The position numbers and the translations under genes were made by a program. From contig JBKJIQ010000001.1 of the NCBI GenBank assembly GCA_046598395.1, positions 1-64,000 of the forward strand: a stretch of DNA of 64,000 bases, read 5' to 3'. This DNA is from JAENVU01 sp046598395 (GTDB lineage Bacteria; Actinomycetota; Acidimicrobiia; IMCC26256; JAENVU01). Below, one piece after another: positions 42,501 to 50,213 of this stretch (within the stretch, counting starts at the first letter, position 1; every line of letters starts with the position of its first letter). The notes beneath the pieces were generated by a model. It was not told the origin of the DNA, did not search any database, and saw only the letters and a list, made by a program, of their open reading frames with translations.

Positions 42501-42954
42501 CTTCGAAGTGGTGCTCGATCTGCCGGTCGACGCGCACCTGCCGCGCGGGTACGTGAGTCGTGACGACGTTCGCATGGAGGCCTACCGCCGATTGGCCGCG
42601 GTGGTGGACCCGGCTGACGTAGAAGACATCCGCATTGAGTGGGTGGATCGGTATGGCCCCGTACCGGAACCGGCCGAGGCACTGCTCGGAGCGGCCCGTC
42701 TGCGCGCGGAATGCGTTCGGGTCCGAGCCACCAGCGTCTTGGTGCAAAAAGGGGTCGCGCGCATCGACGGCCTGGAGTTACTCGAGAGTCGAAAAGTCCG
42801 GCTCAAGCGCCTGTTCCCGAAGTCGGTACTCAAGGACGACGGCCAAATTGTGATTCCGCTCACGACTCCGGCGGCGGAGGTGGCCGACGCGATCGTGGCA
42901 CTGCTGCGGGAGCTGGTTCCCGAGGTCGACACCGCGGTGCGATCGGGAAGCTGA
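39532..42954 (+). CDS. mfd: Transcription-repair coupling factor
   Basis: 1140 residues. UvrB-like N-terminal domains (SMGYRREYQVEARGEVAVRG), the RNA polymerase-interacting CarD-like domain (DYYDDLKPGDFVVHQVHGVG), then RecG-like helicase: Walker A in CGDVGFGKTEVALRAAFKAV, Walker B LLVIDEEQRFGVQHKE, LTATPIPRTL and STTIVESGLDMPTVNTMVVD, and the TRCF C-terminal domain. Mfd removes RNA polymerase stalled at lesions and recruits UvrA. GTG at 39526 is an alternative start two codons earlier. Confidence 0.97.
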   Translation: MPEAPLADLPRLLGEDAAVMAVASGRADVVAVPEAARPIFIAAIHRLAQVKPILVAVPTAAEAERIAGDLVPMLGAENVELFPAWETLPFERVSPALETMGRRLRVMWRLREGGETAPAVVVAPVRALVQRLGPHVEAIEPVRLKVGDTVDRDQLVEQLVSMGYRREYQVEARGEVAVRGSIVDVFPATADHPIRIDQWGDEVERISQFAVTDQRSTHDIADAIVFPCRELLPTPEVQARAHALLTDAPWGREQWDRFAEGQVFDGMESWLPWLTADEHLLPDLLPSGSRVLLVEPRRMRDRAQDLLDEEAALGEVLAGTWGAPDDDEWPQLSLPFDRLLARTHTATTSILAAPDSPDTQQMGAAAFDPVVGDVEALGERIRSLMRSEHRVVLAAEGEGSARRLADVLAGEGIDALIGAAPAPGMVTVLVAPLERGVVVPGAHLALVAEADLTGRRRVHRTARGARKAVDYYDDLKPGDFVVHQVHGVGRYEGMVTRAIGGAERDYLLLAYRGGDKLYIPTDQVGTVRRYTGGDSPSLSRMGGTDWQKTRHKVRVAVREIAAELVILYRKRLATPGFAFAPDTPWQREMEDAFPYEETPDQLTAIEDVKSDMEATLPMDRLICGDVGFGKTEVALRAAFKAVQDGKQVAILAPTTLLANQHGQTFRERFASYPVRVEVISRFLTAAEQTTVVKALAAGEVDVVIGTHRLLSQDIEFKDLGLLVIDEEQRFGVQHKERIKHLRSHVDVLTLTATPIPRTLELSLTGIRDLSLVQTPPEARQPILTYVGEYDDRAVSEALRRELLREGQVFYIHNRVQDIEHVAEHVRQLVPEARIAIAHGQMDEGQLERVVLDFADREYDVLVSTTIVESGLDMPTVNTMVVDRADLLGLAQLYQLRGRVGRRGQRAYAYLLHPADRALSEEAYERLKAIGEFTDLGSGFKLAMRDLEIRGAGNLLGGSQSGHIAAVGFDLYCELVTEAVSELKGEKRVEPFEVVLDLPVDAHLPRGYVSRDDVRMEAYRRLAAVVDPADVEDIRIEWVDRYGPVPEPAEALLGAARLRAECVRVRATSVLVQKGVARIDGLELLESRKVRLKRLFPKSVLKDDGQIVIPLTTPAAEVADAIVALLRELVPEVDTAVRSGS

Positions 42955-43022
42955 GAACCTGGCTCAGCCCCGAAACTGCCCGTCCGGACCCGGTGCCGTC
43001 TCACCGGTAGGCTCCCGAACTC

Positions 43023-44096
43023 GTGAAACGGACTCTTGCTTTCTTCGTGCTGGCCGCGCTCGTCGCGCTCCCGGCGTGCTCCAGCCGCACCGGTTCCGCC
43101 GCCACCCTCAATGGCAGCAAGATCAGCGTTGAGCAGGTGAAACGCGATGTGGCCGGGTTCGCCCAGTCGGCAACGTTCCGCAGCTCCCTCGCCCAACAGG
43201 GCGTGACCATCTCCGCGAAGTCGGATCGGATGCCCACGAGCTTTGCGGCCCAGTGGCTGGTGTCGTTGATTCAGAACAAGGCAATCGCGCAGATTGCCAA
43301 GCAGCGCGGGGTCGCGGCGACGGCACAGGAGAAGGCCGCGGCACGCCAGCAGTTCGTCGCCAGCAGGACCAGCGGGAAGGCGTACCAAGAGCTGCCCAAG
43401 TGGTTGCAGACGGAAGTCTCGGGATCCGCCGCGCTTCAGTCGGCACTCCGTTCGTCACTCCCGCAACCATCGAATGACTCAGCGAACGCACAGGCCTACC
43501 AGGCACTCGCGGCCGATTGCACCAGCAAGGCACTGGTTGGTCACATCCTGGTCGACACGCCAGAACTTGCCCAACAGGTGGTCGACGAGTTGCAGAAGGG
43601 CACCGCGTTCGCGGACGTCTCCAAGCAGGTCTCGAAGGACACCACTGCGGCCGCCCAAGGTGGACTGTTGGAGTGCATCGGATCGTCGCAGTGGACCCAG
43701 ATCGACCCGACGTTTCGTGCCGCCGCGGAGGCCACGCCGGCAGGATCGGTCTCGGCGCCGGTCAAGACCCAGTTCGGCTACCACGTGATTGAAGTCCTGG
43801 ACTTCAACGAAACCAACGCGACGCCGTTGGTACTGGCAACCGCCAAGCCTGCGGATCCCCTCACCAAGTTGCTGAGTGCATTCATCGCGAAAGCGAAGAT
43901 CAGCGTCAACCCGCAGTTCGGCACGCTGCGCAAGCAGGGTGGCTCGTTCACGATCGATCCTCCCACACCCAAGCAGCCGAAGAGTCGTCCGGTGAGAACT
44001 GTCACGACCACCCGCCCCGCCGCAGCGCCGACGACCGGAACTGCTCCCAGCTCAGGTTCCGGTTCTGGCGGCGCGACGAGCACTCCCACCGGATAG
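43023..44096 (+). CDS. SurA/PrsA-like peptidyl-prolyl isomerase lipoprotein
   Basis: 357 residues. A lipoprotein signal ends at a lipobox LPAC (FFVLAALVALPACSSR), so the protein is anchored outside the membrane. An N-terminal SurA-like helical region (SAATLNGSKISVEQVKRDVA) precedes a parvulin domain (about 170-260): KALVGHILVDTPELAQQVVD, QGGLLECIGSS and FGYHVIEVLD. The C-terminal tail is Pro/Thr/Ser-rich. A folding chaperone for exported proteins is the natural role. Its Cys pair (C169 and C226 region) could form a disulfide. It is close to mazG by three bases. Confidence 0.9.
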   Translation: MKRTLAFFVLAALVALPACSSRTGSAATLNGSKISVEQVKRDVAGFAQSATFRSSLAQQGVTISAKSDRMPTSFAAQWLVSLIQNKAIAQIAKQRGVAATAQEKAAARQQFVASRTSGKAYQELPKWLQTEVSGSAALQSALRSSLPQPSNDSANAQAYQALAADCTSKALVGHILVDTPELAQQVVDELQKGTAFADVSKQVSKDTTAAAQGGLLECIGSSQWTQIDPTFRAAAEATPAGSVSAPVKTQFGYHVIEVLDFNETNATPLVLATAKPADPLTKLLSAFIAKAKISVNPQFGTLRKQGGSFTIDPPTPKQPKSRPVRTVTTTRPAAAPTTGTAPSSGSGSGGATSTPTG

Positions 44097-44099
44097 GCG

Positions 44100-45587
44100 G
44101 TGGGCCCGGCGTGCATTGTGGTGGTCGGTCTGGGGCCGGCTGGCCTCGATCTGCTCATGCCCGCGGCTCGAGCGGAACTGGAGCGGATTCCGCACCGCTA
44201 CGTGCGGACCCGTCGGCATCCCGCGGTCGTTGAGTTGGCCGCGGCCGGCATAACGGCCACATCCTTCGACGACGCCTATGAGTCGGCGGGGAGTTTCGAG
44301 GCGCTCTATCCGGCGATCGTCGAGACGCTGATCGCGGCGGCCAAAACCCACGGAGAGATTGTCTACGCGGTACCCGGCAATCCAGGGGTGGCGGAGAGCA
44401 CCGTGGCGCTCTTGCGAGCCGCGGTGACCGACGAACTGACCATCCGAGTCGTCCCGGGGCTTTCCTTCGTGGACCTGGCGTGGACGCGCCTCGGCCGCGA
44501 TCCGATGGCCGGGGTTCACATCCTCGACGCGCAGGATTTCACCCCGAACGTGGCGGGTCGGATGGGGCCGATGCTGATCGGTCACTGCATCGATCGGTCG
44601 ATCATGTCGGAGCTCAAGTTGGTGTTGCTCGACGCGCTCCCCGCCGAGACCACGGTCGTCGTGTTGCAACGGCTCGGTCTCCCCGACGAGCAGATCACCG
44701 AGCTGCCGCTCTCGGAACTCGACCGTGCCGTCGAACCCGATCACCTCACCAGCGTGTTCGTTGATGCCGGGGAGCACACGATCGCCGGCGACGTTGCGCG
44801 CCTCGTGGCGTTGGCGCAGCGACTGCGGGGGCCGGGCGGCTGTCCGTGGGACGCCGAACAGACCCACCATTCACTCACGCGCTATCTCCTCGAAGAGGCC
44901 TACGAAACGGTCGAGGTGCTCGAGCTCTTGCCGGGCGACGCGCCGGGAGGGGATATTGATCTCGATGCCTACGCGCGCGTCGAAGATGAACTCGGCGACC
45001 TGTTGTTTCAGGTGGTGTTCCATTCGATTCTCGCCGCCGAGGCCGGAGCGTTCGATTTGGGCGACGTTGCGACCGGCGTCCACGACAAGCTCGTGCGCCG
45101 TCACCCGCATGTGTTCGGCGATGCCGAGGCCGAGACCGCGGCGGATGTGCTCGCGAACTGGGAGCAGATCAAGAAGGCCGAACGGTCGAGTTCGTCGCTG
45201 GTCGATGGCATCAGCCCGGGCCTCCCGTCGCTGTTGTTCGCCCACAAGCTGTACCGCAAGGCCGCGAGCGTCGGCTTGGATCCCGACGTCGCCATCGACG
45301 GTTTCGCGGTGATGAGAGAAGCACTCGATCGGTTGCAGCTGGGCGAGGGACCGGTGGAGGCTGAGCGTGCGCTCGGCGACCTGTTGGCGGGAGCGGTCGT
45401 GGTGGCTCGTTCGCGGGGCGTCGATGCGGAGAGTTCGCTCCGAGGGTGGACCGCTCGGTTCCGGGACCGGTTCGTCCGCATGGAGCAAGCCGCGGCGGCC
45501 GATGATCTGGTGCTGACGCCCGGTACCGCGAAGCGAGCGCGTGAGTTGTGGGCGAAGGTTGCTGTCGATGTGGAGGTTGAAGAATGA
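44100..45587 (+). CDS. mazG: MazG-family pyrophosphohydrolase fused to a tetrapyrrole-methylase-like domain (YabN type)
   Basis: 495 residues, about 230 longer than a classic MazG. The N-terminal domain (IVVVGLGPAGLDLLMPAARA, YAVPGNPGVAESTVALLRAA) is a SAM-type TP-methylase, and the second half is MazG: LRGPGGCPWDAEQTHHSLTR, EEAYETVEVLELL, EDELGDLLFQVVFHSILAAE and KLVRRHPHVFGD. MazG hydrolyses nucleoside triphosphates and lowers ppGpp or damaged nucleotides. This fusion is common in Gram-positives. It overlaps the next gene by ATGA. Confidence 0.94.
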   Translation: MGPACIVVVGLGPAGLDLLMPAARAELERIPHRYVRTRRHPAVVELAAAGITATSFDDAYESAGSFEALYPAIVETLIAAAKTHGEIVYAVPGNPGVAESTVALLRAAVTDELTIRVVPGLSFVDLAWTRLGRDPMAGVHILDAQDFTPNVAGRMGPMLIGHCIDRSIMSELKLVLLDALPAETTVVVLQRLGLPDEQITELPLSELDRAVEPDHLTSVFVDAGEHTIAGDVARLVALAQRLRGPGGCPWDAEQTHHSLTRYLLEEAYETVEVLELLPGDAPGGDIDLDAYARVEDELGDLLFQVVFHSILAAEAGAFDLGDVATGVHDKLVRRHPHVFGDAEAETAADVLANWEQIKKAERSSSSLVDGISPGLPSLLFAHKLYRKAASVGLDPDVAIDGFAVMREALDRLQLGEGPVEAERALGDLLAGAVVVARSRGVDAESSLRGWTARFRDRFVRMEQAAAADDLVLTPGTAKRARELWAKVAVDVEVEE

Positions 45588-46282
45588 CATCAGTTGAGGT
45601 ACTCGGGCGTCAGATCGTGATGCCGGTGCAGGTGCGCCAGGCCCGATCATGGTTCGCGTCGTTCGCAGTGTCGGCCGACGCGGTCGCGCCGATCGTGGCG
45701 CCGGCGGGCCTGGTACCGGCCCGCCTGCTCGGCGGACGCGCGATGTTGTCACTCGCGTTCGTTCGGTACATCGACGGCGACTTGGATGCGTATCACGAGG
45801 TCGCGGTGGCGTTCCTCGTGGCCGATCCATCGGGCGGAAAAGGCAAAGGCGCCTACATCCACCGGCTCCCGGTGAACCAAGAGTTCACGTGCGCCGCGGG
45901 TCGCGAGATTTGGGGGTTCCCCAAGTTCGTCACCCCCATCGAGATCAACGAAGAGTTGCGCGCCGATCGCAGTGTGCTCACCGTCGATGGCCAGATGGCG
46001 CTCACCATGACCTTGCGCCGCGGGATTCCGGCGCCGATGCGCAATACCGCGCTCGACGCCTTTTCCTTTCACGACGGCATCCTGCGGCGGACCCGCTGGG
46101 AGCTCCGCGGCTCGGACTCGCGTATGCGGCCGGGTGGCGCGCAGGTCGAACTCGGCCGCGGTGAGATCGCGGATGAACTTCGCAGCCTCGGTCTCCCGAA
46201 GCGCGCGCTGATGAGCGGTTGTATCGGGAACGTACAGATGACCTTTCAACCCGCCGAGATCGTCCACGGAGTTTCGTCGTGA
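45584..46282 (+). CDS. Acetoacetate decarboxylase family protein
   Basis: 232 residues. The beta-cone fold of PF06314 is suggested by PARLLGGRAMLSLAFVRYID, HRLPVNQEFTCAAGREIWGF and PKFVTPIEI; conserved Glu/Arg in GREIWGFPK match. True decarboxylases have an active-site Lys in a GxPK region; here the PK of WGFPKF could play it. Substrate uncertain; many actinobacterial relatives act on other enol or keto acids or are uncharacterised. Sandwiched between mazG (ATGA) and the truncated PPOX gene (GTGA). Confidence 0.85.
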   Translation: MTSVEVLGRQIVMPVQVRQARSWFASFAVSADAVAPIVAPAGLVPARLLGGRAMLSLAFVRYIDGDLDAYHEVAVAFLVADPSGGKGKGAYIHRLPVNQEFTCAAGREIWGFPKFVTPIEINEELRADRSVLTVDGQMALTMTLRRGIPAPMRNTALDAFSFHDGILRRTRWELRGSDSRMRPGGAQVELGRGEIADELRSLGLPKRALMSGCIGNVQMTFQPAEIVHGVSS

Positions 46283-46517
46283 GCGACTATCGCGAAACTG
46301 CCGAGGCGTTTCAGCGGATGGCCCACGAGATCGTGTGGTGCTCCGTGGCCACCGTCGAACCCGATGGTCGCCCGCGCACGCGCGTGCTTCATCCCTATTG
46401 GGAATGGGAGGACAACCGACTCGTGGGCTGGATCGCCTCGAGCCGTACCGGCTGCGGGTCTTCCCCGGCACGCTGCTCCTTGCCGGACGCGGTGAACTGC
46501 TCACCTGGAAGGCCTGA
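46279..46517 (+). pseudogene. Pyridoxamine 5'-phosphate oxidase-like gene with internal deletion
   Basis: Residues 1-54 from the GTG at 46279 (SDYRETAEAFQRMAHEIVWC, TVEPDGRPRTRVLHPYWEW) are a normal F420/FMN-binding PPOX start. At about 46431-46445 the sequence jumps: another frame continues EPYRLRVFPGTLLLAGRGEL and LTWKA to a stop at 46515-46517, a typical C-terminal end. Roughly 60 residues of the middle are missing and the frames disagree, so it is an internal deletion. The original frame runs on as Cys/Pro-rich nonsense to 46539. Confidence 0.75.
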
Positions 46518-46595
46518 CCTCATCGCAGTGGAGCGATAGGCCCGATTCGTTCCTCCCACGGGGCTACGATCGCAACACCAGCATCACCCGCAACG

Positions 46596-46613
46596 GTTCA
46601 GACGCGTCTGAAC
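46596..46613. promoter_or_regulatory. 18-bp perfect palindrome before eno
   Basis: GTTCAGACGCGTCTGAAC, 17 bases upstream of the eno GTG and just before the GAGGGGGA ribosome-binding site. TACGAT (46565-46570) upstream could be its -10. It would lie in the 5' leader: an operator for a dimeric repressor is possible. Confidence 0.6.
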
Positions 46614-46630
46614 GCGGCCCGAGGGGGACA

Positions 46631-47923
46631 GTGAGCAGCATCATCGACATCAGCGCCCGGGAGATTCTCGACTCCCGCGGCAATCCGACCGTGGAGGTCG
46701 AGGTCGAGGTTCTCTCGGGAGCGCGCGGGCGGGCAGCGGTTCCGAGTGGTGCAAGCACCGGGGCATATGAGGCAGTCGAGTTGCGTGATGGTGGCGACCG
46801 CTTCGGCGGCAAAGGCGTGCGCCAGGCGGTAGCGCACGTCGACGGCGAAATCGCCGATGCGCTGCTCGGGATGGAAGCGCTCGACCAGCGCGATGTTGAC
46901 CGTGCCCTCATCGATCTCGACGGTACGGACGCGAAGAGTCGGCTCGGCGCCAATGCTCTGCTCGGGGTTTCGCTCGCGGTCGCCAAGGCCGGCGCGGACG
47001 AGTCGGATCTTCCGCTGTATCGCTACGTGGGCGGCGCCAACGCGCACGTGCTGCCGATGCCGTGCCTGAACGTCCTCAACGGTGGCGCCCACGCCGATAG
47101 CAACGTCGACCTGCAGGAGTTCATGCTGGCGCCGGTGGGTGCGGCGAGCTTCTCCGAGGCGTTACGCATGGGTACCGAGACGTACCACGTGCTCAAGGGA
47201 CTCCTCCAGCAACGTGGCTTGTCTACCGCGGTGGGCGACGAAGGTGGGTTTGCGCCGAACCTGCCGTCGAACGAGGAAGCCGTGAAGCTGCTGGTCGAGG
47301 CGATCACCGTTGCGGGCTATGAGCCCGGTGCTGAGATCGCGATTGCGCTCGACCCCGCGTCGAGCGAGTTCTTCTCTCACGGGGTCTATGACCTCGCGGG
47401 TGAGGGCAAGCAGTTCAGCTCGGCCGAGTTCGCGGCGTACCTCGCCGACTTCTGTGACCGTTATCCGATCGTCTCCATCGAAGATGGCATGGCCGAGGAC
47501 GACTGGGACGGCTGGGCCGCGTTGACCAACGCCGTCGGCGACCGGGTGCAGCTCGTCGGTGACGACCTCTTCGTCACGAATCCGGTGCGGCTTCAGCAGG
47601 GGATCGATCTCGGAGTGGCGAACTCGATCCTCATCAAGGTGAACCAGATCGGGACGCTCACCGAGACTCTTGATTGCATGGAACTCGCGAGCCGTCACGG
47701 CTACACCGCGATGATGTCGCACCGGTCCGGCGAGACCGAAGACGTCACGATCGCGGATCTGGCGGTGGCGACCAACTGCGGACAGATCAAGGCCGGCGCG
47801 CCGGCCCGCAGCGATCGCACTGCGAAGTACAACCAGCTCCTGCGTATCGAAGACGGGCTGGGTGAAGCCGCGGAGTATCTCGGTGGTCGTGCGCTGTCGC
47901 GCGGGGCGGGCACGCGCCCATGA
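46631..47923 (+). CDS. eno: Enolase
   Basis: 430 residues from a GTG with a strong GAGGGGGA. Signatures: REILDSRGNPTVEVEVEVLS, PSGASTGAYEAVELRDGG, GDEGGFAPNL, and the catalytic Lys region SILIKVNQIGTLTE followed by SHRSGETEDVTIADLAVATN. It interconverts 2-phosphoglycerate and phosphoenolpyruvate and is often part of RNA degradosomes. Its stop overlaps the ftsB ATG. Confidence 0.97.
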   Translation: MSSIIDISAREILDSRGNPTVEVEVEVLSGARGRAAVPSGASTGAYEAVELRDGGDRFGGKGVRQAVAHVDGEIADALLGMEALDQRDVDRALIDLDGTDAKSRLGANALLGVSLAVAKAGADESDLPLYRYVGGANAHVLPMPCLNVLNGGAHADSNVDLQEFMLAPVGAASFSEALRMGTETYHVLKGLLQQRGLSTAVGDEGGFAPNLPSNEEAVKLLVEAITVAGYEPGAEIAIALDPASSEFFSHGVYDLAGEGKQFSSAEFAAYLADFCDRYPIVSIEDGMAEDDWDGWAALTNAVGDRVQLVGDDLFVTNPVRLQQGIDLGVANSILIKVNQIGTLTETLDCMELASRHGYTAMMSHRSGETEDVTIADLAVATNCGQIKAGAPARSDRTAKYNQLLRIEDGLGEAAEYLGGRALSRGAGTRP

Positions 47924-48297
47924 CCGAACGCCCCGTGGTTGAACCTGGCGACGCACCTCGCTTCAGCGCGACTCAAGTTCGTCGCCGCCGGGCGATCGCG
48001 CTGCGGGCGAGCGTTGCGCTCGTGGTCGCGGTGGGGTTGCTCTTCGTGGTGGTGTTTCCCGTCCGATCATGGATGGATCAGCGGTCGTCACTCGATCGTT
48101 CGGAGCATCGCCTCGCGGTGTTACACCGTGAACGGGTTCGGCTGGAAGGCGAGGCCCGTCGTCTCGATGACAACACCGAGATCGAACGACTCGCGCGGGA
48201 GCGGTTCGGCATGGTGAAGCCCGGCGAGCAGGGTTGGGTCGCGCTCCCCGGCTCATCCACGACCACCACCAGTACCACGCTTCCCCTCGCGCCGTAG
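47920..48297 (+). CDS. ftsB: FtsB/DivIC family septum formation initiator
   Basis: 125 residues. Cytoplasmic N-terminus, one membrane helix (RASVALVVAVGLLFVVVFPV), then an extracytoplasmic coiled coil (SEHRLAVLHRERVRLEGEAR) and ERLARERFGMVKPGEQGWVA, the conserved FtsB/DivIC end. It links the divisome with FtsL and FtsQ. The Thr-rich tail is unusual. Overlaps eno by ATGA; the eno-ftsB-DUF501-ppx order is typical of actinobacteria. Confidence 0.93.
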   Translation: MTERPVVEPGDAPRFSATQVRRRRAIALRASVALVVAVGLLFVVVFPVRSWMDQRSSLDRSEHRLAVLHRERVRLEGEARRLDDNTEIERLARERFGMVKPGEQGWVALPGSSTTTTSTTLPLAP

Positions 48298-48356
48298 GAC
48301 TTGCCCGGTAGGTTCGCGCCAAGCGGTTTCCACGCTACCGTCGCTACGCTGCTCGG

Positions 48357-48815
48357 ATGTCTGAAGCCGCAGATCGGGCGCGCGTGGCCGAGCTGTTGGG
48401 GCGCGAACCGCAGGCCCAGTTCGTGGTGGTGCTGCGCCACCCAACCGGGGATCCGATGGTGATTCGCAACGCAGCGTTTCTCGACGATGGCACGCCGATG
48501 CCTACCCACTACTGGCTCGTCGATCCCGATCTGTTGCGCGCGATTTCACGGCTCGAAGCCGACGGCGGCGTGAAGACCGCGCAGGCCGAAGTCAACGATG
48601 CAGAGCTCGCAGCCGCGCACGCTCGGTATACCGCCGACCGCGACGGCGGCATCCGCGTTGACCATCTCGGCCCGCGCCCCTCGGGCGGCGTTGGTGGTAC
48701 CCGGTTGGGCGTGAAGTGCCTGCATGCGCACTACGCGTATCTCCTGGCCGGTGGTATCGATCCCGTGGGTGACTGGGTCCACCGGCACCTTCAGCTCGAA
48801 GGAGGTACCGCGTGA
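48357..48815 (+). CDS. DUF501 domain protein
   Basis: 152 residues. Conserved DUF501 features: PMPTHYWLVDPDLLRAISRL, GGVGGTRLGVKCLHAHYAYL and GGIDPVGDWVH. Always beside eno/ftsB and ppx in actinobacteria, but the function is unknown. The Cys/His (KCLHAHYA) could bind metal. Overlaps ppx by GTGA. Confidence 0.93.
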   Translation: MSEAADRARVAELLGREPQAQFVVVLRHPTGDPMVIRNAAFLDDGTPMPTHYWLVDPDLLRAISRLEADGGVKTAQAEVNDAELAAAHARYTADRDGGIRVDHLGPRPSGGVGGTRLGVKCLHAHYAYLLAGGIDPVGDWVHRHLQLEGGTA

Positions 48816-49741
48816 GAGCTGCCGCGATCGATATCGGTACGAACTCCGCCCGGTTGCTCGTAGGTGAACTCGATCACCCCGACGGTGAGATCGTGGCGCT
48901 CGACCGACGCATGACGATCACCCGGCTGGGGCAGGGAGTCGATGAGCACCGCCGGCTTGCGCCCGACGCGATTGCTCGGACGGTGGATGCCTTGGCGGAG
49001 TACCGCGGTGTCATCGACGCTGTCGGTGGAGTGACCGCGGTGCGCGCCACGGCTACCTCGGCGGCACGGGACGCCGAGAACCGCGACGACTTCTTCGGTC
49101 CGGCCGAGGCTGCCCTGGGCGTGCGGCCCGAGTTGCTGAGCGGCGCCGAGGAAGCGCGGTTGTCGTTTCTCGGCGCGACCACCGGCTTGGCGGGAGTGGC
49201 TCCCGGTCCGTACCTCGTGGTCGATATCGGTGGCGGTTCGACCGAGTTCGTGGTGGGAACGACCGAGCCGGAAGGGCTCATCTCGGTCGACATCGGCTGC
49301 GTGCGTATTACCGAGGCGTGGCTGCACTCGGATCCACCCACGGCCGAGGAGTTGAGTCAGGCCGTGCATGTGGTGCGCGAGCATCTTGGCGACGTGTTGC
49401 GTGAAGTTCCCGGCGTGACGTCCGCCAAGACGTTGGTGGGGCTCGCCGGCACGGTGTCGAGCATGGCAATGATTGAGCAGGGCTTGCATGTTTACGACCG
49501 AGATCGGGTGCATCATTTCCACTTGACGAAGGCGGCGGCCGAGGATGGGTTCCGCACTTTGGCCACCGAGGCGATTGCGGATCGTCGCCATAACCCGGGG
49601 CTCGAGCCGGGGCGGGTCGACGTGATCGTGGGCGGAGCGGTGATCCTCGTGTCGATCCTGCGTTCCTTTGGCTTCGACGAGGTGCTCACCAGCGAGTCGG
49701 ACATTCTGGATGGATTAGTGCGTGACCTCGCGAGTCGCTGA
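48812..49741 (+). CDS. ppx: Exopolyphosphatase/guanosine pentaphosphate phosphohydrolase (Ppx/GppA)
   Basis: 309 residues, the short actinobacterial form without the C-terminal HD-like domain. Actin-like ATPase motifs: AAAIDIGTNSARLLVGELD (phosphate 1), ATATSAARDAENR, VVDIGGGSTEFVVG (phosphate 2) and TLVGLAGTVSSMAM. It releases phosphate from polyphosphate or the gamma-phosphate of pppGpp. The GTG at 48812 overlaps the DUF501 stop. Confidence 0.95.
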   Translation: MRAAAIDIGTNSARLLVGELDHPDGEIVALDRRMTITRLGQGVDEHRRLAPDAIARTVDALAEYRGVIDAVGGVTAVRATATSAARDAENRDDFFGPAEAALGVRPELLSGAEEARLSFLGATTGLAGVAPGPYLVVDIGGGSTEFVVGTTEPEGLISVDIGCVRITEAWLHSDPPTAEELSQAVHVVREHLGDVLREVPGVTSAKTLVGLAGTVSSMAMIEQGLHVYDRDRVHHFHLTKAAAEDGFRTLATEAIADRRHNPGLEPGRVDVIVGGAVILVSILRSFGFDEVLTSESDILDGLVRDLASR

Positions 49742-49798
49742 CGGGAACGCTACGGATTTGGCCCTCAACTCGGTTACCAAACGCGCCGTTGGTTTGGT

Positions 49799-50164
49799 GT
49801 GGAGCTCGCAGTGTTTGTCGAGATGCTCGGTCGGCTTGGACCCGACGACCTCAACACCGTCGCGCGCGCCATCGACGAGTCGCACCAAACCGCGGCGGAT
49901 GAAGTGGCGGCGTGGGAAGACCTCATGCGTATCGACGAAGCACTGCGGCTTCGAGGTCAGAGTCGGGTTGGAGCCCGTGCCGCGCACGACGCGGTGGCGG
50001 CCGTGCGCCTGGCAGTCGCCAAGAGCGACACCGAGATTTCCGACACCGTCGTGACGCGCGTGGCGCGCGAAGCGGCGCTGCTCGCTCGGGCACTGGTGGC
50101 CGACGTGGACGAATCCGTCGCCCATCTCGAGCGCGAGTTCTTCTGCGTCACCCGCGCGGCGTAG
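49799..50164 (+). CDS. Conserved hypothetical helical protein
   Basis: 121 residues, almost entirely alpha-helical and Ala-rich (MLGRLGPDDLNTVARAIDES, ARAAHDAVAAVRLAVAK, FFCVTRAA end). Amphipathic helices with acidic and basic residues suggest a small helical bundle. No family recognised. The start is a GTG (49799); a second GTG at 49811 is possible. It lies after ppx and 50 bases before the aminotransferase. Confidence 0.7.
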   Translation: MELAVFVEMLGRLGPDDLNTVARAIDESHQTAADEVAAWEDLMRIDEALRLRGQSRVGARAAHDAVAAVRLAVAKSDTEISDTVVTRVAREAALLARALVADVDESVAHLEREFFCVTRAA

Positions 50165-50213
50165 AAGGCGGAGAACCAGCGCTCAGAGGTTCGCTCATCG
50201 GTACCATGCGGCG

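Noticed and set aside
39859..42747. 962-codon open frame antisense to mfd
   Set aside because: mfd is intact and conserved on the other strand. The long antisense frame is the usual by-product of high-GC codon bias and has no domain.
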